37,022 nt of DNA from Prochloraceae cyanobacterium (GTDB lineage: Bacteria; Cyanobacteriota; Cyanobacteriia; Cyanobacteriales; JASJDA01): positions 1 to 37,022 of the forward strand of contig JASJCW010000012.1 of assembly GCA_030065265.1 (NCBI GenBank), given 5' to 3'. A model generated the notes under the pieces. That model did not search any database, was not told the origin of the DNA, and saw only the letters and a list, made by a program, of their open reading frames with translations. Position 1 is the first letter of the stretch; the number at the start of each line of letters is the position of its first letter. The position numbers were made by a program, and so were the translations under genes. This document shows positions 22,004 through 31,530 of this stretch, in pieces.

Positions 22004-23550
22004 TAGCACCAATTTTCCATAAACTGACTGGGCAATTCCACCGCATCCCATTCGACGTTATTAATTCCGGCCGCACCAGAATAGTCTACAGTAGTTAACA
22101 TATGCTGCAAACCGTGACCGAATTCGTGGAAGAGAGTGGTAACCTCCATAAAGGTCATTAAACTCGGCTGATTATCTACTGGGGGGGTTTGATTGCAAAC
22201 TAAATAAGCAACTGGCAAACGGGTAGCGAGTTTACCATCTTCTAGAATTTTACCGCGATTGATGCAGTCATTCATCCAAGCCCCGCCGCGTTTTTCGGCC
22301 GGCCGACTGTAAGGATCGAGATAAAAATGGGCAATAACTTGGTTATTTTCATCGGCAATTTGAAAATAGCGCACGTCTTCGTGCCAGATCGGAGCTTGAC
22401 CGTCAGCAGCAGTAATTGTTACGCCAAAGATCCGTTTAGCCAGATCGAATAAACCAGCTAAAACTTGCGGTAGGGGAAAGTAAGGTCTTAATTCTTCGGC
22501 ATTGAAAGCAAATTTAGCTTCTTTTTGTTTTTCCGACCAAAAAGCCGTATCCCAATGTTTGAGATCGTCAGTTTTAGCAAAAGCTTTTAACTCTTCTAAT
22601 TCTTTTTTGGCAGCAGTATAACTTACTTCGCGCAATTCTTCGAGCAGTTTTTCGACTGCGGCCACGTCGGGGGCCATTTTTTTAGCTAAACTGACTTCGG
22701 CAAAAGTAGAATAGCCCAAAAGCCGAGCTTTTTCTTGCCGTAATTTTAGAATGCGATCGATCTGAGGATTGTTATCTAATTCTCCAGAAGAAGCTCTGGA
22801 AATAAACGCTTTATAGAGTTTTTCTCTTAATTCCCTGTTAGTAGCGTATTTCATAAAAGGAATGTAACTGGGATAATCTAAAGTAATTATCCAAGGGCCG
22901 TTTTCTGGAGTGGCATTTTCTTCCCCCTGCGATCGCGCTGTTTGAGCTGCCAAACTCAACGCAGAAGGGGGCAAACCATCGATTTCTTCGGGTTGGGTTA
23001 ATTTGAGTTGAAATGCTTTAGTCCCATCGAGAACGTTATTAGAAAATTTAGTGCCGAGTTCGGCTAATTCTAATTGAATTTGATTGAAACGCTCTTTTTT
23101 TTCTCCTGCCAATCCTACCCCAGATAATTCTGCATCGCGAATTGCTGACTCGACAATTCTTTGTTGTGCTGGTTCGAGATTTTGCCACTCATCGCCCCCT
23201 TGAAGTGCTTTATAAGCTTCATAAATTGGTTGGCTTTGATTGATTCGATTGACAAACTGGACTAGTTGAGGCTGTACCGTTTCGTAAGCTTGGCGCAACT
23301 CGGGACTGTTTTGCACCGACATTAAATGACCGATGATGCCCCAACTCCAGGATAAACGCTCCTCGATCGCCCTTAAAGGCTCGACCAAACCATCCCAACT
23401 CGGCGTTACTCGGGCTTCTAAGTCGCTAAATCGTGTTTCTAAATCTGCGAGCAGCGCGGTAATTCCAGGAACGACTTGCTCGGCTTTAATTTTATCGAAA
23501 GGTGGCAAACCTTTGCCAATTAGTAAAGGGTTAATAGTGGTGGATGTCAT
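22004..23550 (-). CDS. prlC: M3 family oligopeptidase, exon 1 (N-terminal part with zinc site)
   Basis: This is the 5' exon of an oligopeptidase A-type gene. The enzyme degrades short peptides in the cytoplasm. Read from the ATG at 23550 (MTSTTINPLLIG), it gives 515 codons plus two bases. The zinc motif HEFGH is at 475-479 and the third ligand Glu in AVELPSQ (Glu505). The exon ends ENWC plus TA; the first intron base would turn TA into the stop TAG, so unspliced message gives a 515-aa fragment. Joined to exon 2 the protein has 692 residues, normal for the family. The open frame runs six codons further upstream, but without family-like residues. A NACHT gene diverges 121 bp away. Confidence 0.92.
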
Positions 23551-23671
23551 ACAAAAATTCGATCGCAATTAAAGAGAACTTAACTTAATCTCTCTTTACC
23601 CTAACGCGCCCGAGATCCTATGATAATATGAGGGCAAAAACCGGCCATCTCAAAGTAAAGAAACAAGCATC

Positions 23672-26620
23672 ATGGCTAAACTGTGGAAAAATATATGGGA
23701 TATTCCTAACATCGATATTCGGATTCCTTGGAATGCTGTAGAGGATGGTCAGAAATCAGGAAAAGCGGCGATCCAACTGCTCGAAGCACTCAAGCAGAAA
23801 AAGTCCGATGCCGAATTAGGGCCGATAATTGGCAATATCACTTCATTAATAGACGTTCTCAACTTATCTTTACTGGAGATAGCCGCGATCTCAGAACCTT
23901 TCGTCTCTTTGGCAACTGGGATATTAAACAAAATTTTTGCTAAGACCAATCAAGCTCCTAATTTAGAAACCTGTTTGGCTTTAAGCACTCAAGCCGCTTA
24001 TTTAGAGAGTTTGCGACAGTTTCTTAAAGAGCGTCCAGAAATAGAACGGAAATTAAATCACGTTCGTGCTTCAACAGTAGTATCAGAAAATATTAAAAGT
24101 ATCGGTCGGAAACTTCAAGTTAACGATCGAGAAATTCAATTAAACGTTAGAGAAGCAGAACAAACTTTTGTCTGTTTCCACAATTCAAATTTAGCTCGCG
24201 CTTTCAACCCAATTTTAATGGCTCGCTGGCAAGAGTCTGGACTGACTTACGAAGAGTCGCGGATCGCCACAGAAAGAGTCGCTCGCATCGCTCATCGCTA
24301 CATGGAGCGAATTCTTGTTGAAGTAAAAGATATAATTCCCTTGCTCAGACCAATTTACGGCGCAAGATGGCATCGGGATCTCGAAACTTTTATCAGTATC
24401 GATACTTATTTAGAAAATGTGGTTGCCAATAAACCTAGGGAGCATTTTCTCGATCGCCATATCAGCTTTAGTCAGACATACGTACCTTTAGAAATACAAC
24501 CCCTCAAAGCTAACGGTGAAATTAACGATCGCGTTAAACCCCAAAATATCGAGACTTGGGTGCAAAAAAAATTAATTGACGAGCAAAGGATCGATCGCGT
24601 TTTATACATTCAAGCAGAAAGCGGACGGGGTAAAAGCACTTTTTGTCGCATGTTTGCCGATTGGGTACGCAAAGAATTACATCCCCTTTGGACTCCGATC
24701 GTCATTCCCCTCCGCAATATTAAAACTTTAGGAACTGATTTTGAAGCCACGATTAGAAATATCTTAGGCTGGAATTTCATTCAAAATAATCCAGGTTGGC
24801 TGACAAATCCTAATACTCGCTTTTTGTTTCTTTTAGACGGTCTAGATGAGTTACCTCTAAATCAAAAATCAACTAATTTACAGTATTTTTTAGGACAAAT
24901 CGATACTTTTCAAAAAGCCTGTCAGCAAAACGAAAATATGGGCCATCGCATTGCGATCGTCAGCAGACCTTTAAAACTTTATCCGACCGAAGAATTAATT
25001 CCCAGTAAATGGCATTGGGTGGCAATTAATCCGATGCGGCAAGAAATACAAGAAAAATGGCTCAAAAAATGGGAAAAAACTCTGCAAACTCTGCCAGGAA
25101 GGTTTGCCAGTCAAAATAACAGTTTTAAAGATTTTATCGCTTCCGATCGCTGTCCGAAACAGGTTAAAGCCTTAATTCAAGAACCAATCTTAATCTATTT
25201 GTTGGCATTAATTCATAGCGATCGCCCTTTAAATTATTCGATGTTTGAAGGCTTGACTAATAACGGAGCAAAAATATTAGTTTATCAAAAAGCGATCGAA
25301 TGGTCTCTCAATAAACAGATTGCTGAAGCTAATTCTCAACTTAATTTTAAGCTCAGCGATGTTGAAGATTTAACTGCAATTCTTTTAGAAGCAGGAATAT
25401 CTTTAGTTCAGTTAAGACAAGAATACGTGCCAATTTGGGCAATTGAAAAACGTTTGGATAAAAAAGGTAATGCGATCGCCAAGCAATTAATTAATAAATT
25501 GCAGCAGCAATCTCAACAGGATGTACTCAAAGTTTTCTTAGCTACTTTTCATTCAAATTCGATTATTGCCAGCAATTCAGTTGAATTTTGTCATAAAAGT
25601 TTCGCTGAATTTTTCTGTGCCAAATATATGGCGAGTACCGTAGAAAAATGGACGGTCAAGTTAGAAAACGAGGCGAATATATCCGGCTCTGGTAAGGGAA
25701 ATTATGCGATCGATAACGATACTTTGGCTCGAGATATTTACGATCTGCTCGGTTACGGTAATTTGACTCCCGAAACCGTGGCTCTTTTATTAGGAATTTT
25801 AGAGAAAAATCGAGTCGATTTAATCGCTTTATTTGAAAGACTAAATCAGTTTTATTTACGCTGGAGTAATGGGGAATTTATCGAAGCAATTCAAGATAGT
25901 TTACCTCAACAAAAAGCTCTCGAAATGAACGAGCAAAGCCTAAAATTGGGACAGCGCGAAGTAGATATTTATGTTGGCATGAATGTCTTAGTTATCTTGC
26001 TTGAATTGCATCGCTACGCACAAAGTCACAGCGATCTCAAAGATAGAATTGCTTTTTATATCTGCGGTCAACCCAAATCAGAATCTTTCGATCGATATCG
26101 GTTGTTGCGTATTATTGGCTACTGTCAATGTTTAGAAGCTTTTGCTTTCAATCATCGAGTCGGGATCTTTTTAAAAGGTTCGGATTTAACTGGTGTCGTC
26201 TTTAGAGGTGTCGATCTCAAAGGGATCGATTTTTCTAACGCCATACTTAAAGGAGCAGATCTCAGCGTTACAGACCTCAAAAATGCTAATCTTACCGATG
26301 CAGATCTCAGGGAAGCAACGATGACTAATGCAGTCCTTAGAAATGCCAATCTTAACGGTACGGATCTTACTGATGCTAATCTGAGTCGGGCCGACCTTTC
26401 TGGATCTAATTTAGGCAGCACTTTATTAGTTAGAGTTAATCTGTCCGATGCAGACCTTTCTGGTGCAGATTTAACTAGTTCGTTAATTAGCGATACAGAT
26501 CTTTCCGGTGCAGATTTGAGCGGTTCTGATTTTCGCGAGGCGATCGTTCAAGATATCGAATGGGATAGCGAAACTAAATGGATCAATACCATCGGTCTCA
26601 AAACGAAATTTGCCAAGTAA
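23672..26620 (+). CDS. NACHT-type NTPase with C-terminal pentapeptide repeats
   Basis: This 982-aa protein has an uncharacterised helical N-terminal region (1-300). A STAND-type NTPase follows, with Walker A ESGRGKST (about 316-323), Walker B FLFLLDGLDELP (about 383-394), and a sensor strand RIAIVSRPLKL. A helical arm region (about 480-830) contains FCHKSFAEFFCAKYMAS, a typical NACHT downstream motif. Residues about 833-965 are some 25 pentapeptide repeats (ADLSGADLT, ANLNGTDLTDANLSRADLSGS). In NLR-like proteins the C-terminal repeat is the sensor and the N-terminus the effector; here the pentapeptide helix would take the sensor role. Several bacterial NACHT proteins defend against phage, so defence is a reasonable guess, but regulation is equally possible. 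It has no obvious partner gene. Confidence 0.88.
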   Translation: MAKLWKNIWDIPNIDIRIPWNAVEDGQKSGKAAIQLLEALKQKKSDAELGPIIGNITSLIDVLNLSLLEIAAISEPFVSLATGILNKIFAKTNQAPNLETCLALSTQAAYLESLRQFLKERPEIERKLNHVRASTVVSENIKSIGRKLQVNDREIQLNVREAEQTFVCFHNSNLARAFNPILMARWQESGLTYEESRIATERVARIAHRYMERILVEVKDIIPLLRPIYGARWHRDLETFISIDTYLENVVANKPREHFLDRHISFSQTYVPLEIQPLKANGEINDRVKPQNIETWVQKKLIDEQRIDRVLYIQAESGRGKSTFCRMFADWVRKELHPLWTPIVIPLRNIKTLGTDFEATIRNILGWNFIQNNPGWLTNPNTRFLFLLDGLDELPLNQKSTNLQYFLGQIDTFQKACQQNENMGHRIAIVSRPLKLYPTEELIPSKWHWVAINPMRQEIQEKWLKKWEKTLQTLPGRFASQNNSFKDFIASDRCPKQVKALIQEPILIYLLALIHSDRPLNYSMFEGLTNNGAKILVYQKAIEWSLNKQIAEANSQLNFKLSDVEDLTAILLEAGISLVQLRQEYVPIWAIEKRLDKKGNAIAKQLINKLQQQSQQDVLKVFLATFHSNSIIASNSVEFCHKSFAEFFCAKYMASTVEKWTVKLENEANISGSGKGNYAIDNDTLARDIYDLLGYGNLTPETVALLLGILEKNRVDLIALFERLNQFYLRWSNGEFIEAIQDSLPQQKALEMNEQSLKLGQREVDIYVGMNVLVILLELHRYAQSHSDLKDRIAFYICGQPKSESFDRYRLLRIIGYCQCLEAFAFNHRVGIFLKGSDLTGVVFRGVDLKGIDFSNAILKGADLSVTDLKNANLTDADLREATMTNAVLRNANLNGTDLTDANLSRADLSGSNLGSTLLVRVNLSDADLSGADLTSSLISDTDLSGADLSGSDFREAIVQDIEWDSETKWINTIGLKTKFAK

Positions 26621-27360
26621 TTTTATTATTATTGTGCGATCGGGTTCAATTTTAGATTAGATTTCTTACCAAAGCTATTTAAAACTACAATTAGGTGCCT
26701 AAATTAATTAAGCAGGCTTGCAATTTGTTTTGGTAAAGAAAAAAGATGGCAATTCTGACTTTTGTCATAACTTTATTGTTAAAACAATATTCTTTTTTCT
26801 AAAAAGCATGCTAATTAGAAGCGTCGAAATGAGGAATTTTTAGCTTGAGAAAAAGAATCTATATCGAGAGATCGATCGCCAAAAAATACCGATTTAAAAC
26901 TTAAATTGCCATCTCAAAATTGTTAAAGTTTTTTCAAAGTTATATCAATTCCCTAAAATAATGCTACAGATCGATTTTCCGAATCTATTGCCTTCTTGCT
27001 CCGTCGCTATGCCGGAGGAAGCCTCCGGCGCGGCGGTGCGCTATTGCCTATTGCCTATTACCTATTTTCGCCGAACTCACGTTAAACAGAATTGGTATTA
27101 CTTTGTAATTTTCGTCAGCGCGATCGAAGTAATTTAATCAATTTATTCAAAAATATTTTTATTGCTGACCTCCTACCTAGACCTCCTACTCAATCCCTAA
27201 CCTTTCTACCCGGATTAAGTCTTTTGTTACTTTTGAAAAATGGTATAAATTATTAATCCGTTTTAATCGATGCATTATTTTTAGAGAATAACAAATCTTC
27301 TATTGATTTTTTATAATAGTGAGATACTTAGTTAAAAGTACAAACTTTACTCATAAATAT
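26621..27360. repeat. Long spacer with two dispersed repeats
   Basis: These 740 bases carry no convincing gene. At 26995-27042 lies a copy of the CTTGCTCCG...GGCGGTGCGCT hairpin repeat, with an 8-bp stem (GCCGGAGG-AAG-CCTCCGGC, 27011-27029), followed by TTGCCTA-type short repeats. At 27165-27247 lies the dispersed element also found at the map start. The last 110 bases should contain the kinase promoter, which I cannot place. Confidence 0.7.
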
Positions 27361-29292
27361 ATGAATAAAATAATTAAACAACAATCTATTTCAATTCCAA
27401 AACTTGTCAGTTCTCATTTAGTTTTAGTGATTACCATAGCAGTCATATTAAGTTTATTTTTGGTAGCTTCTGTAGGAGTGAACGGCTGGAAAATGTATGA
27501 TGATTTTAAACAAGTAATAACTACTGAATTTGAACTACAAAAACTATCCGGTCAAATAGTTTACTTAGATGAAGTATTAACCATGTCAGCAAGAATGGCC
27601 GCAGCTACTGGAAATTTAGACTGGGAAGACCGCTATCAACAATTTCAACCAGAGTTAGATCGAGCTATCAAGCAAGCTATTAAGATTGCACCAGAAAGTT
27701 ATCAAGAACATGCTAGCGAAACAGATCGAGCTAATGAGAAATTAATAGAGATAGAAAATGAAGCTTTTAGTTTAGTTCGTGAAGGTAAGTCTCAAACTGC
27801 TTTAGAACTCTTATTAAGTCAAAAATATCAGTTTGACAAACAAATTTATGCTAAAGGAATCAATCAAACTATTTCAGCTCTTGAGACTAGAATTAAATAT
27901 AAAATCAAATCTTATCAAGAAAATTTATTACAATCTAGTTTATTCAGTCTGCTAAATTTTCCGATTTTATTATTTACTTGGATAGCAGTTTTATTATTAA
28001 TAAATTGGTATATTTTGCAAAGAGATCGAGCAGAAAAATTATTACACAATGCCAAGTTAGAATTAGAGAAAGTTAATATGAATTTAGAAAATAAAGTAAA
28101 AAAAAGAACTGCTGAATTAGAAAAAGCTAAAGAAAAAGCTGAGACAGCTAATCTGGCTAAAGATAAATTTTTAGCTAATATTTCTCACGAACTTCGTACG
28201 CCTCTTAATAGTATTATTGGTTATACACGAGCGATCGATCGCAATAGCGACAATTTAACTATAAAACAAACTAAAAATTTAAATATAATTCAAAATAGCA
28301 GCCAATATTTATTGAGCTTGATAAATGATATTTTAGATTATTCTCAAATTCAATTTGCTGCGATTAAACTTAATCCCGTCCCTCTAAATTTATTTAATTT
28401 TTTACAAGAAATAATCGAGCTGATTGAGAATATTGCGATCGAAAAAAAATTAACACTTAATTATCAGGCTAATTTTGATTCTAATCTTACTATTGATGCG
28501 GATTCAATTAGATTAAGACAAGTCTTAATTAATCTAATCGGTAATGCCATTAAATTTACTAACCAAGGTCAAGTCACTTTAAAAGTAACAGAACAGCAAG
28601 TAATTAACTCTTCTTATCAAAGATTGCGTTTTGAAATTATTGATACTGGAATTGGCATAGAAAAAGGAAATATTGAGAAAGTTTTTATCCCTTTTGAACA
28701 ATTAACTGATTTTACAAATAAGAGTGAAGGAGTTGGATTAGGCTTAGCTATCACTCAAAAATTATTGAGATTAATGAATTCCAAACTTCAAGTTACAAGT
28801 GAATTAGGTAAAGGTTCTAATTTTTGGTTCGATCTTAACTGCAAATTAGTTAATAATTCAAATCTTTTATCAGTCGATCGCTCGAATAATAGAGAAAAAA
28901 TTATTGGTTATAAAGGTAGAAAATGTCAGATTTTGGTTGTCGATGATAAATTGGAAAACCGTTCTTTATTGGTAGATTTACTAGAACCAATTGGATTTAA
29001 AATAATTTTGGCTGAAAATGGACAACAGATGTTAAATCTTATCCCAAATTCAACACCAGATCTGATTTTGATTGATTTATTTATGCCAGTTAAAACAGGT
29101 TTTACCGCGATTAAAGATCTTCGCGAAAATCCTCGATTTAAGAATATTCCCGTGTTTATAGTTTCAGCAACTATTTTATCAGAATCGATCGATAAATATC
29201 TCGAGTTTGATGCTTATTTGAATAAACCGATCGATGAAGAAGAGTTATTTTCCTTGTTACAACAATATTTAAACTTAGAATGGATTTATTAA
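27361..29292 (+). CDS. Hybrid sensor histidine kinase
   Basis: This membrane kinase is 643 aa long from the ATG at 27361; a GTG at 27319 would add 14 residues. Two transmembrane helices (about 19-42 and 194-217) enclose a roughly 150-residue, mostly helical sensor domain (LDEVLTMSARMAAATGNLDWEDRYQ). A coiled coil leads into HisKA (FLANISHELRTPLNSIIGY, His276) and HATPase_c with an N box (LINLIGNAIKFT), DTGIGI, and GVGLGLAI. A C-terminal receiver domain has VVDD, the phosphoacceptor Asp572 in LILIDLFMP, and LNKP. The signal is unknown. A stand-alone receiver gene follows after 543 bp of empty DNA and may or may not be its partner. Confidence 0.93.
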   Translation: MNKIIKQQSISIPKLVSSHLVLVITIAVILSLFLVASVGVNGWKMYDDFKQVITTEFELQKLSGQIVYLDEVLTMSARMAAATGNLDWEDRYQQFQPELDRAIKQAIKIAPESYQEHASETDRANEKLIEIENEAFSLVREGKSQTALELLLSQKYQFDKQIYAKGINQTISALETRIKYKIKSYQENLLQSSLFSLLNFPILLFTWIAVLLLINWYILQRDRAEKLLHNAKLELEKVNMNLENKVKKRTAELEKAKEKAETANLAKDKFLANISHELRTPLNSIIGYTRAIDRNSDNLTIKQTKNLNIIQNSSQYLLSLINDILDYSQIQFAAIKLNPVPLNLFNFLQEIIELIENIAIEKKLTLNYQANFDSNLTIDADSIRLRQVLINLIGNAIKFTNQGQVTLKVTEQQVINSSYQRLRFEIIDTGIGIEKGNIEKVFIPFEQLTDFTNKSEGVGLGLAITQKLLRLMNSKLQVTSELGKGSNFWFDLNCKLVNNSNLLSVDRSNNREKIIGYKGRKCQILVVDDKLENRSLLVDLLEPIGFKIILAENGQQMLNLIPNSTPDLILIDLFMPVKTGFTAIKDLRENPRFKNIPVFIVSATILSESIDKYLEFDAYLNKPIDEEELFSLLQQYLNLEWIY

Positions 29293-29835
29293 CCATAATA
29301 ATTTAAACATATCAATATAAATATAAATCATTAGTTTTACTTAATTGAATGTTGAAAACTCGAGACAATTCATGCAATAATTCTTGATGTAATTTTATAT
29401 ACTCTTACGGTTTTTAATTAGAAAACGCTTAAATCCTTTTTTAAATTACTCTTGTTCCTTTTTTCATCGAACTTAATTGGATTTAATAACAGCAAATAAT
29501 TTGAGTATATTAGTAAAATCACTTAATTTCTATCGAATTGAATATCTATTACTATTCATTGTATTAAGTATTTATAAGGTTTATTTTTTTAAAACTTCAT
29601 ATTATATTGATAATTAATCGGAAAACATACGACTTTACTTAAAAGCAAATAATACAAAAAATTATTTCGTTTAAAGCATGTAAGCACTCGGACATAAATA
29701 AATCGTTATCGAGAAATGTAAAAAAGAAGCCAATTATATTTTTAGATAAAATTTCAAGAATTCGATCGCTCTCTATACAGATATAAATGTTTATGTCTGA
29801 CTGGTTATTAATTTATTTTCAATTGGATAAAAAAC
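29293..29835. other. AT-rich spacer, no gene seen
   Basis: Between the kinase and the receiver gene are 543 very AT-rich bases with stop codons in all frames. I see no repeat, hairpin terminator or small RNA that I would support. Confidence 0.5.
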
Positions 29836-30213
29836 ATGAAATTAGCAACAAAAAAAACTGTACTTATAGTTGAAGATTCAAAATCAGAAAGAAAATTAAT
29901 TTCAGCTTTATTAGAGGAGCTTCAAGTTGATGTAATCGCTTTAGATAGTGCAGAATCTGCAAAATTATGGTTACAAGAAAACCCTTTACCAAGTTTAATT
30001 TTATTAGATATTGTTTTACCCGGTCAAAGTGGTTTAGATTTATGTCGTCAAATCCGTTCCCATCAAGAATGGAAAGATATACCTATCTTATTTTGTAGTT
30101 CCAGAGTTCAAAAATTTGATATTTTTTGGGCGATCCGTCAGGGTGGATTGGACTACATTACAAAACCTTATAGACCACAAACTTTAATCGATACTGTTTG
30201 CAAGCATATTTAG
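29836..30213 (+). CDS. Stand-alone response regulator receiver (CheY-like)
   Basis: This 125-aa protein is a single receiver domain. It has acidic residues in IVEDS (Glu13-Asp14), the phosphoacceptor Asp58 in LILLDIVLPGQSG, a Ser in FCSSR, and Lys110 in YITKPYRP. No output domain is present. Such proteins relay phosphate in phototaxis, chemotaxis or multistep relays in cyanobacteria. The upstream hybrid kinase on the same strand is a possible partner, though separated by 543 bp. A good hairpin terminator follows about 50 nt after the stop, indicating a monocistronic unit. The start at 29836 has no strong ribosome binding site. Confidence 0.92.
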   Translation: MKLATKKTVLIVEDSKSERKLISALLEELQVDVIALDSAESAKLWLQENPLPSLILLDIVLPGQSGLDLCRQIRSHQEWKDIPILFCSSRVQKFDIFWAIRQGGLDYITKPYRPQTLIDTVCKHI

Positions 30214-30261
30214 CTCAAATTCAATTTAATTCATTAGACCTCTTCCAAGATCCATTTAATT

Positions 30262-30309
30262 TTACGATCGCTACTTATTATTGGCTCGGCGATCGTAAGA
30301 TTTTTTTTT
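30262..30309 (+). terminator. Rho-independent terminator after the receiver gene
   Basis: The arms TTACGATCG (30262-30270) and CGATCGTAA (30290-30298) are perfectly complementary over 9 bp, with a 19-nt loop. They are followed by GA and nine T residues. This also argues that the short frame overlapping it is not a gene. Confidence 0.8.
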
Positions 30310-30384
30310 ACCAAGAATTACGTTTAAAAAATAATCTAAATCAAACCATACCAATTTTGTTTAAAGTGGCTGCGGGTGAGGAAG

Positions 30385-30642
30385 TTAATAAATAAAAGTA
30401 ATGCCATTAACAACAATTAAGACTAGCAAAAGAATTCCATTAACGATTAAATCTTGACGATGTTGCGGTTCGGCAAACTTATTTAAAATAAAATCACCTC
30501 CAGATTTGAATATATACTTTTTTATCCAGTTAGGAACTTTGTCGTAGTAGGGTTTATATTTTAATAATTCTCTGCCAAATTGATAGAAAGTATATAAGGT
30601 AAAACATAATAAAAAAAGCCGATAAAAAGTATAAATATTCAT
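30385..30642 (-). CDS. Small membrane protein, unknown family
   Basis: This 85-aa protein has an N-terminal hydrophobic segment (FYRLFLLCFTLYTFYQFG, about 6-23) and a C-terminal one (LIVNGILLLVLIVVNGITFIY, about 65-85), with a basic loop between (KYKPYYDKVPNWIKKYIFKSGGDF). Its ATG overlaps the stop of the upstream YkvA-domain gene by 4 nt, so the two are translationally coupled and probably act together. No domain is recognised. Confidence 0.7.
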   Translation of the reverse strand: MNIYTFYRLFLLCFTLYTFYQFGRELLKYKPYYDKVPNWIKKYIFKSGGDFILNKFAEPQHRQDLIVNGILLLVLIVVNGITFIY

Positions 30643-31385
30643 GCCATTTGTTTGATAATAAATTGAACTAGAATTGCGATCGCTCCGGCTAAAATACTAC
30701 CAATTAAGCCCATTCTGATAATCTTATTGTATTTTTTTACTTGAATGTCAGCTAATTCTGAAGCAACTTCTACACCCTTATTGGCCGATTTTTCGACATA
30801 ATTACCCACTTCATAAGCCAAACTAGAAACAACGGCAAGAATTAAAGCAACATCATCAGTTAAGCCTATTCCTGGAATGACATCTGGAATAGCATCAAAA
30901 GGAGAAACTAAATAAATTAAAGCGGCGATCGCCAGTGTTTTAGATTTCCAAGCAATATTCGGATCGCGAATTGTGGCTAATAAACTTTGTACTTGTCCCC
31001 AAACTTGCTTGACTGCTCCTCGATTCATTTTCGGTAAATTTTTCGCTATTTTTTCAATATTTTCCGGTTTAACGTTTGTTGCGATGCGGCGGAAAATAGC
31101 GACTATTTTTTGGTGGTTAGCCCCTTCTACTAGAGAGCGATCCACTTTTTGGATGTCTTTTTCTAGTTCTTGCTTTGCTGTTTTATTGGTTTTAAAAGAA
31201 GGTAATTTAGCAACAAAATTAGCAATTTTATTTTTAGATTCGATCTCGTTAGCGGAAGCAGGTAAAGTTTCTGGAGTAACTTCGATATTAGGCTCGGAGG
31301 AGTGATTTTGCTTAAATTTAGCAGTTAGATTGGCGATCGCTTGTTTGGGTTCGATTCGAGCTTTGAAAATATTTTTAATTTTCAT
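30639..31385 (-). CDS. YkvA family (DUF1232) protein with long N-terminal extension
   Basis: This 248-aa protein has a DUF1232 core at about 148-188, ALIYLVSPFDAIPDVIPGIG then LTDDVALIL, the hallmark of YkvA proteins. The first 145 residues are polar, Lys/Glu-rich and lack a recognisable domain. The C-terminus has a hydrophobic helix (about 224-244). YkvA-type proteins are small membrane-associated proteins of unknown function; the N-terminal extension here is longer than usual. It overlaps the next gene by ATGA, forming a two-gene operon. Confidence 0.85.
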   Translation of the reverse strand: MKIKNIFKARIEPKQAIANLTAKFKQNHSSEPNIEVTPETLPASANEIESKNKIANFVAKLPSFKTNKTAKQELEKDIQKVDRSLVEGANHQKIVAIFRRIATNVKPENIEKIAKNLPKMNRGAVKQVWGQVQSLLATIRDPNIAWKSKTLAIAALIYLVSPFDAIPDVIPGIGLTDDVALILAVVSSLAYEVGNYVEKSANKGVEVASELADIQVKKYNKIIRMGLIGSILAGAIAILVQFIIKQMA

Positions 31386-31530
31386 ACTTGTTAAGAAAGT
31401 CCTTTCTTTTAGTGTATTAAATCTCTAATTGTGTAATTTCCTAAAGAACTGTAGAAAAAGCCGTAATTTCGCCCAGCAAAGCATTATGATGCCAATTTAA
31501 TAGGTAATATAGTTTAAATTATTTGTTTTG

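Noticed and set aside
22003..23568. Exon 1 as a complete, short peptidase gene
   Set aside because: Its stop codon is made by the first intron base, and the catalytic C-terminal region lies in exon 2.
26152..26421. 89-codon minus-strand frame with regular repeats
   Set aside because: It is the antisense of the pentapeptide repeats and inherits their periodicity.
30198..30395. 65-codon frame after the receiver gene
   Set aside because: Starts with TTG inside the receiver gene and runs through a strong terminator hairpin and its T-tract; more likely chance.
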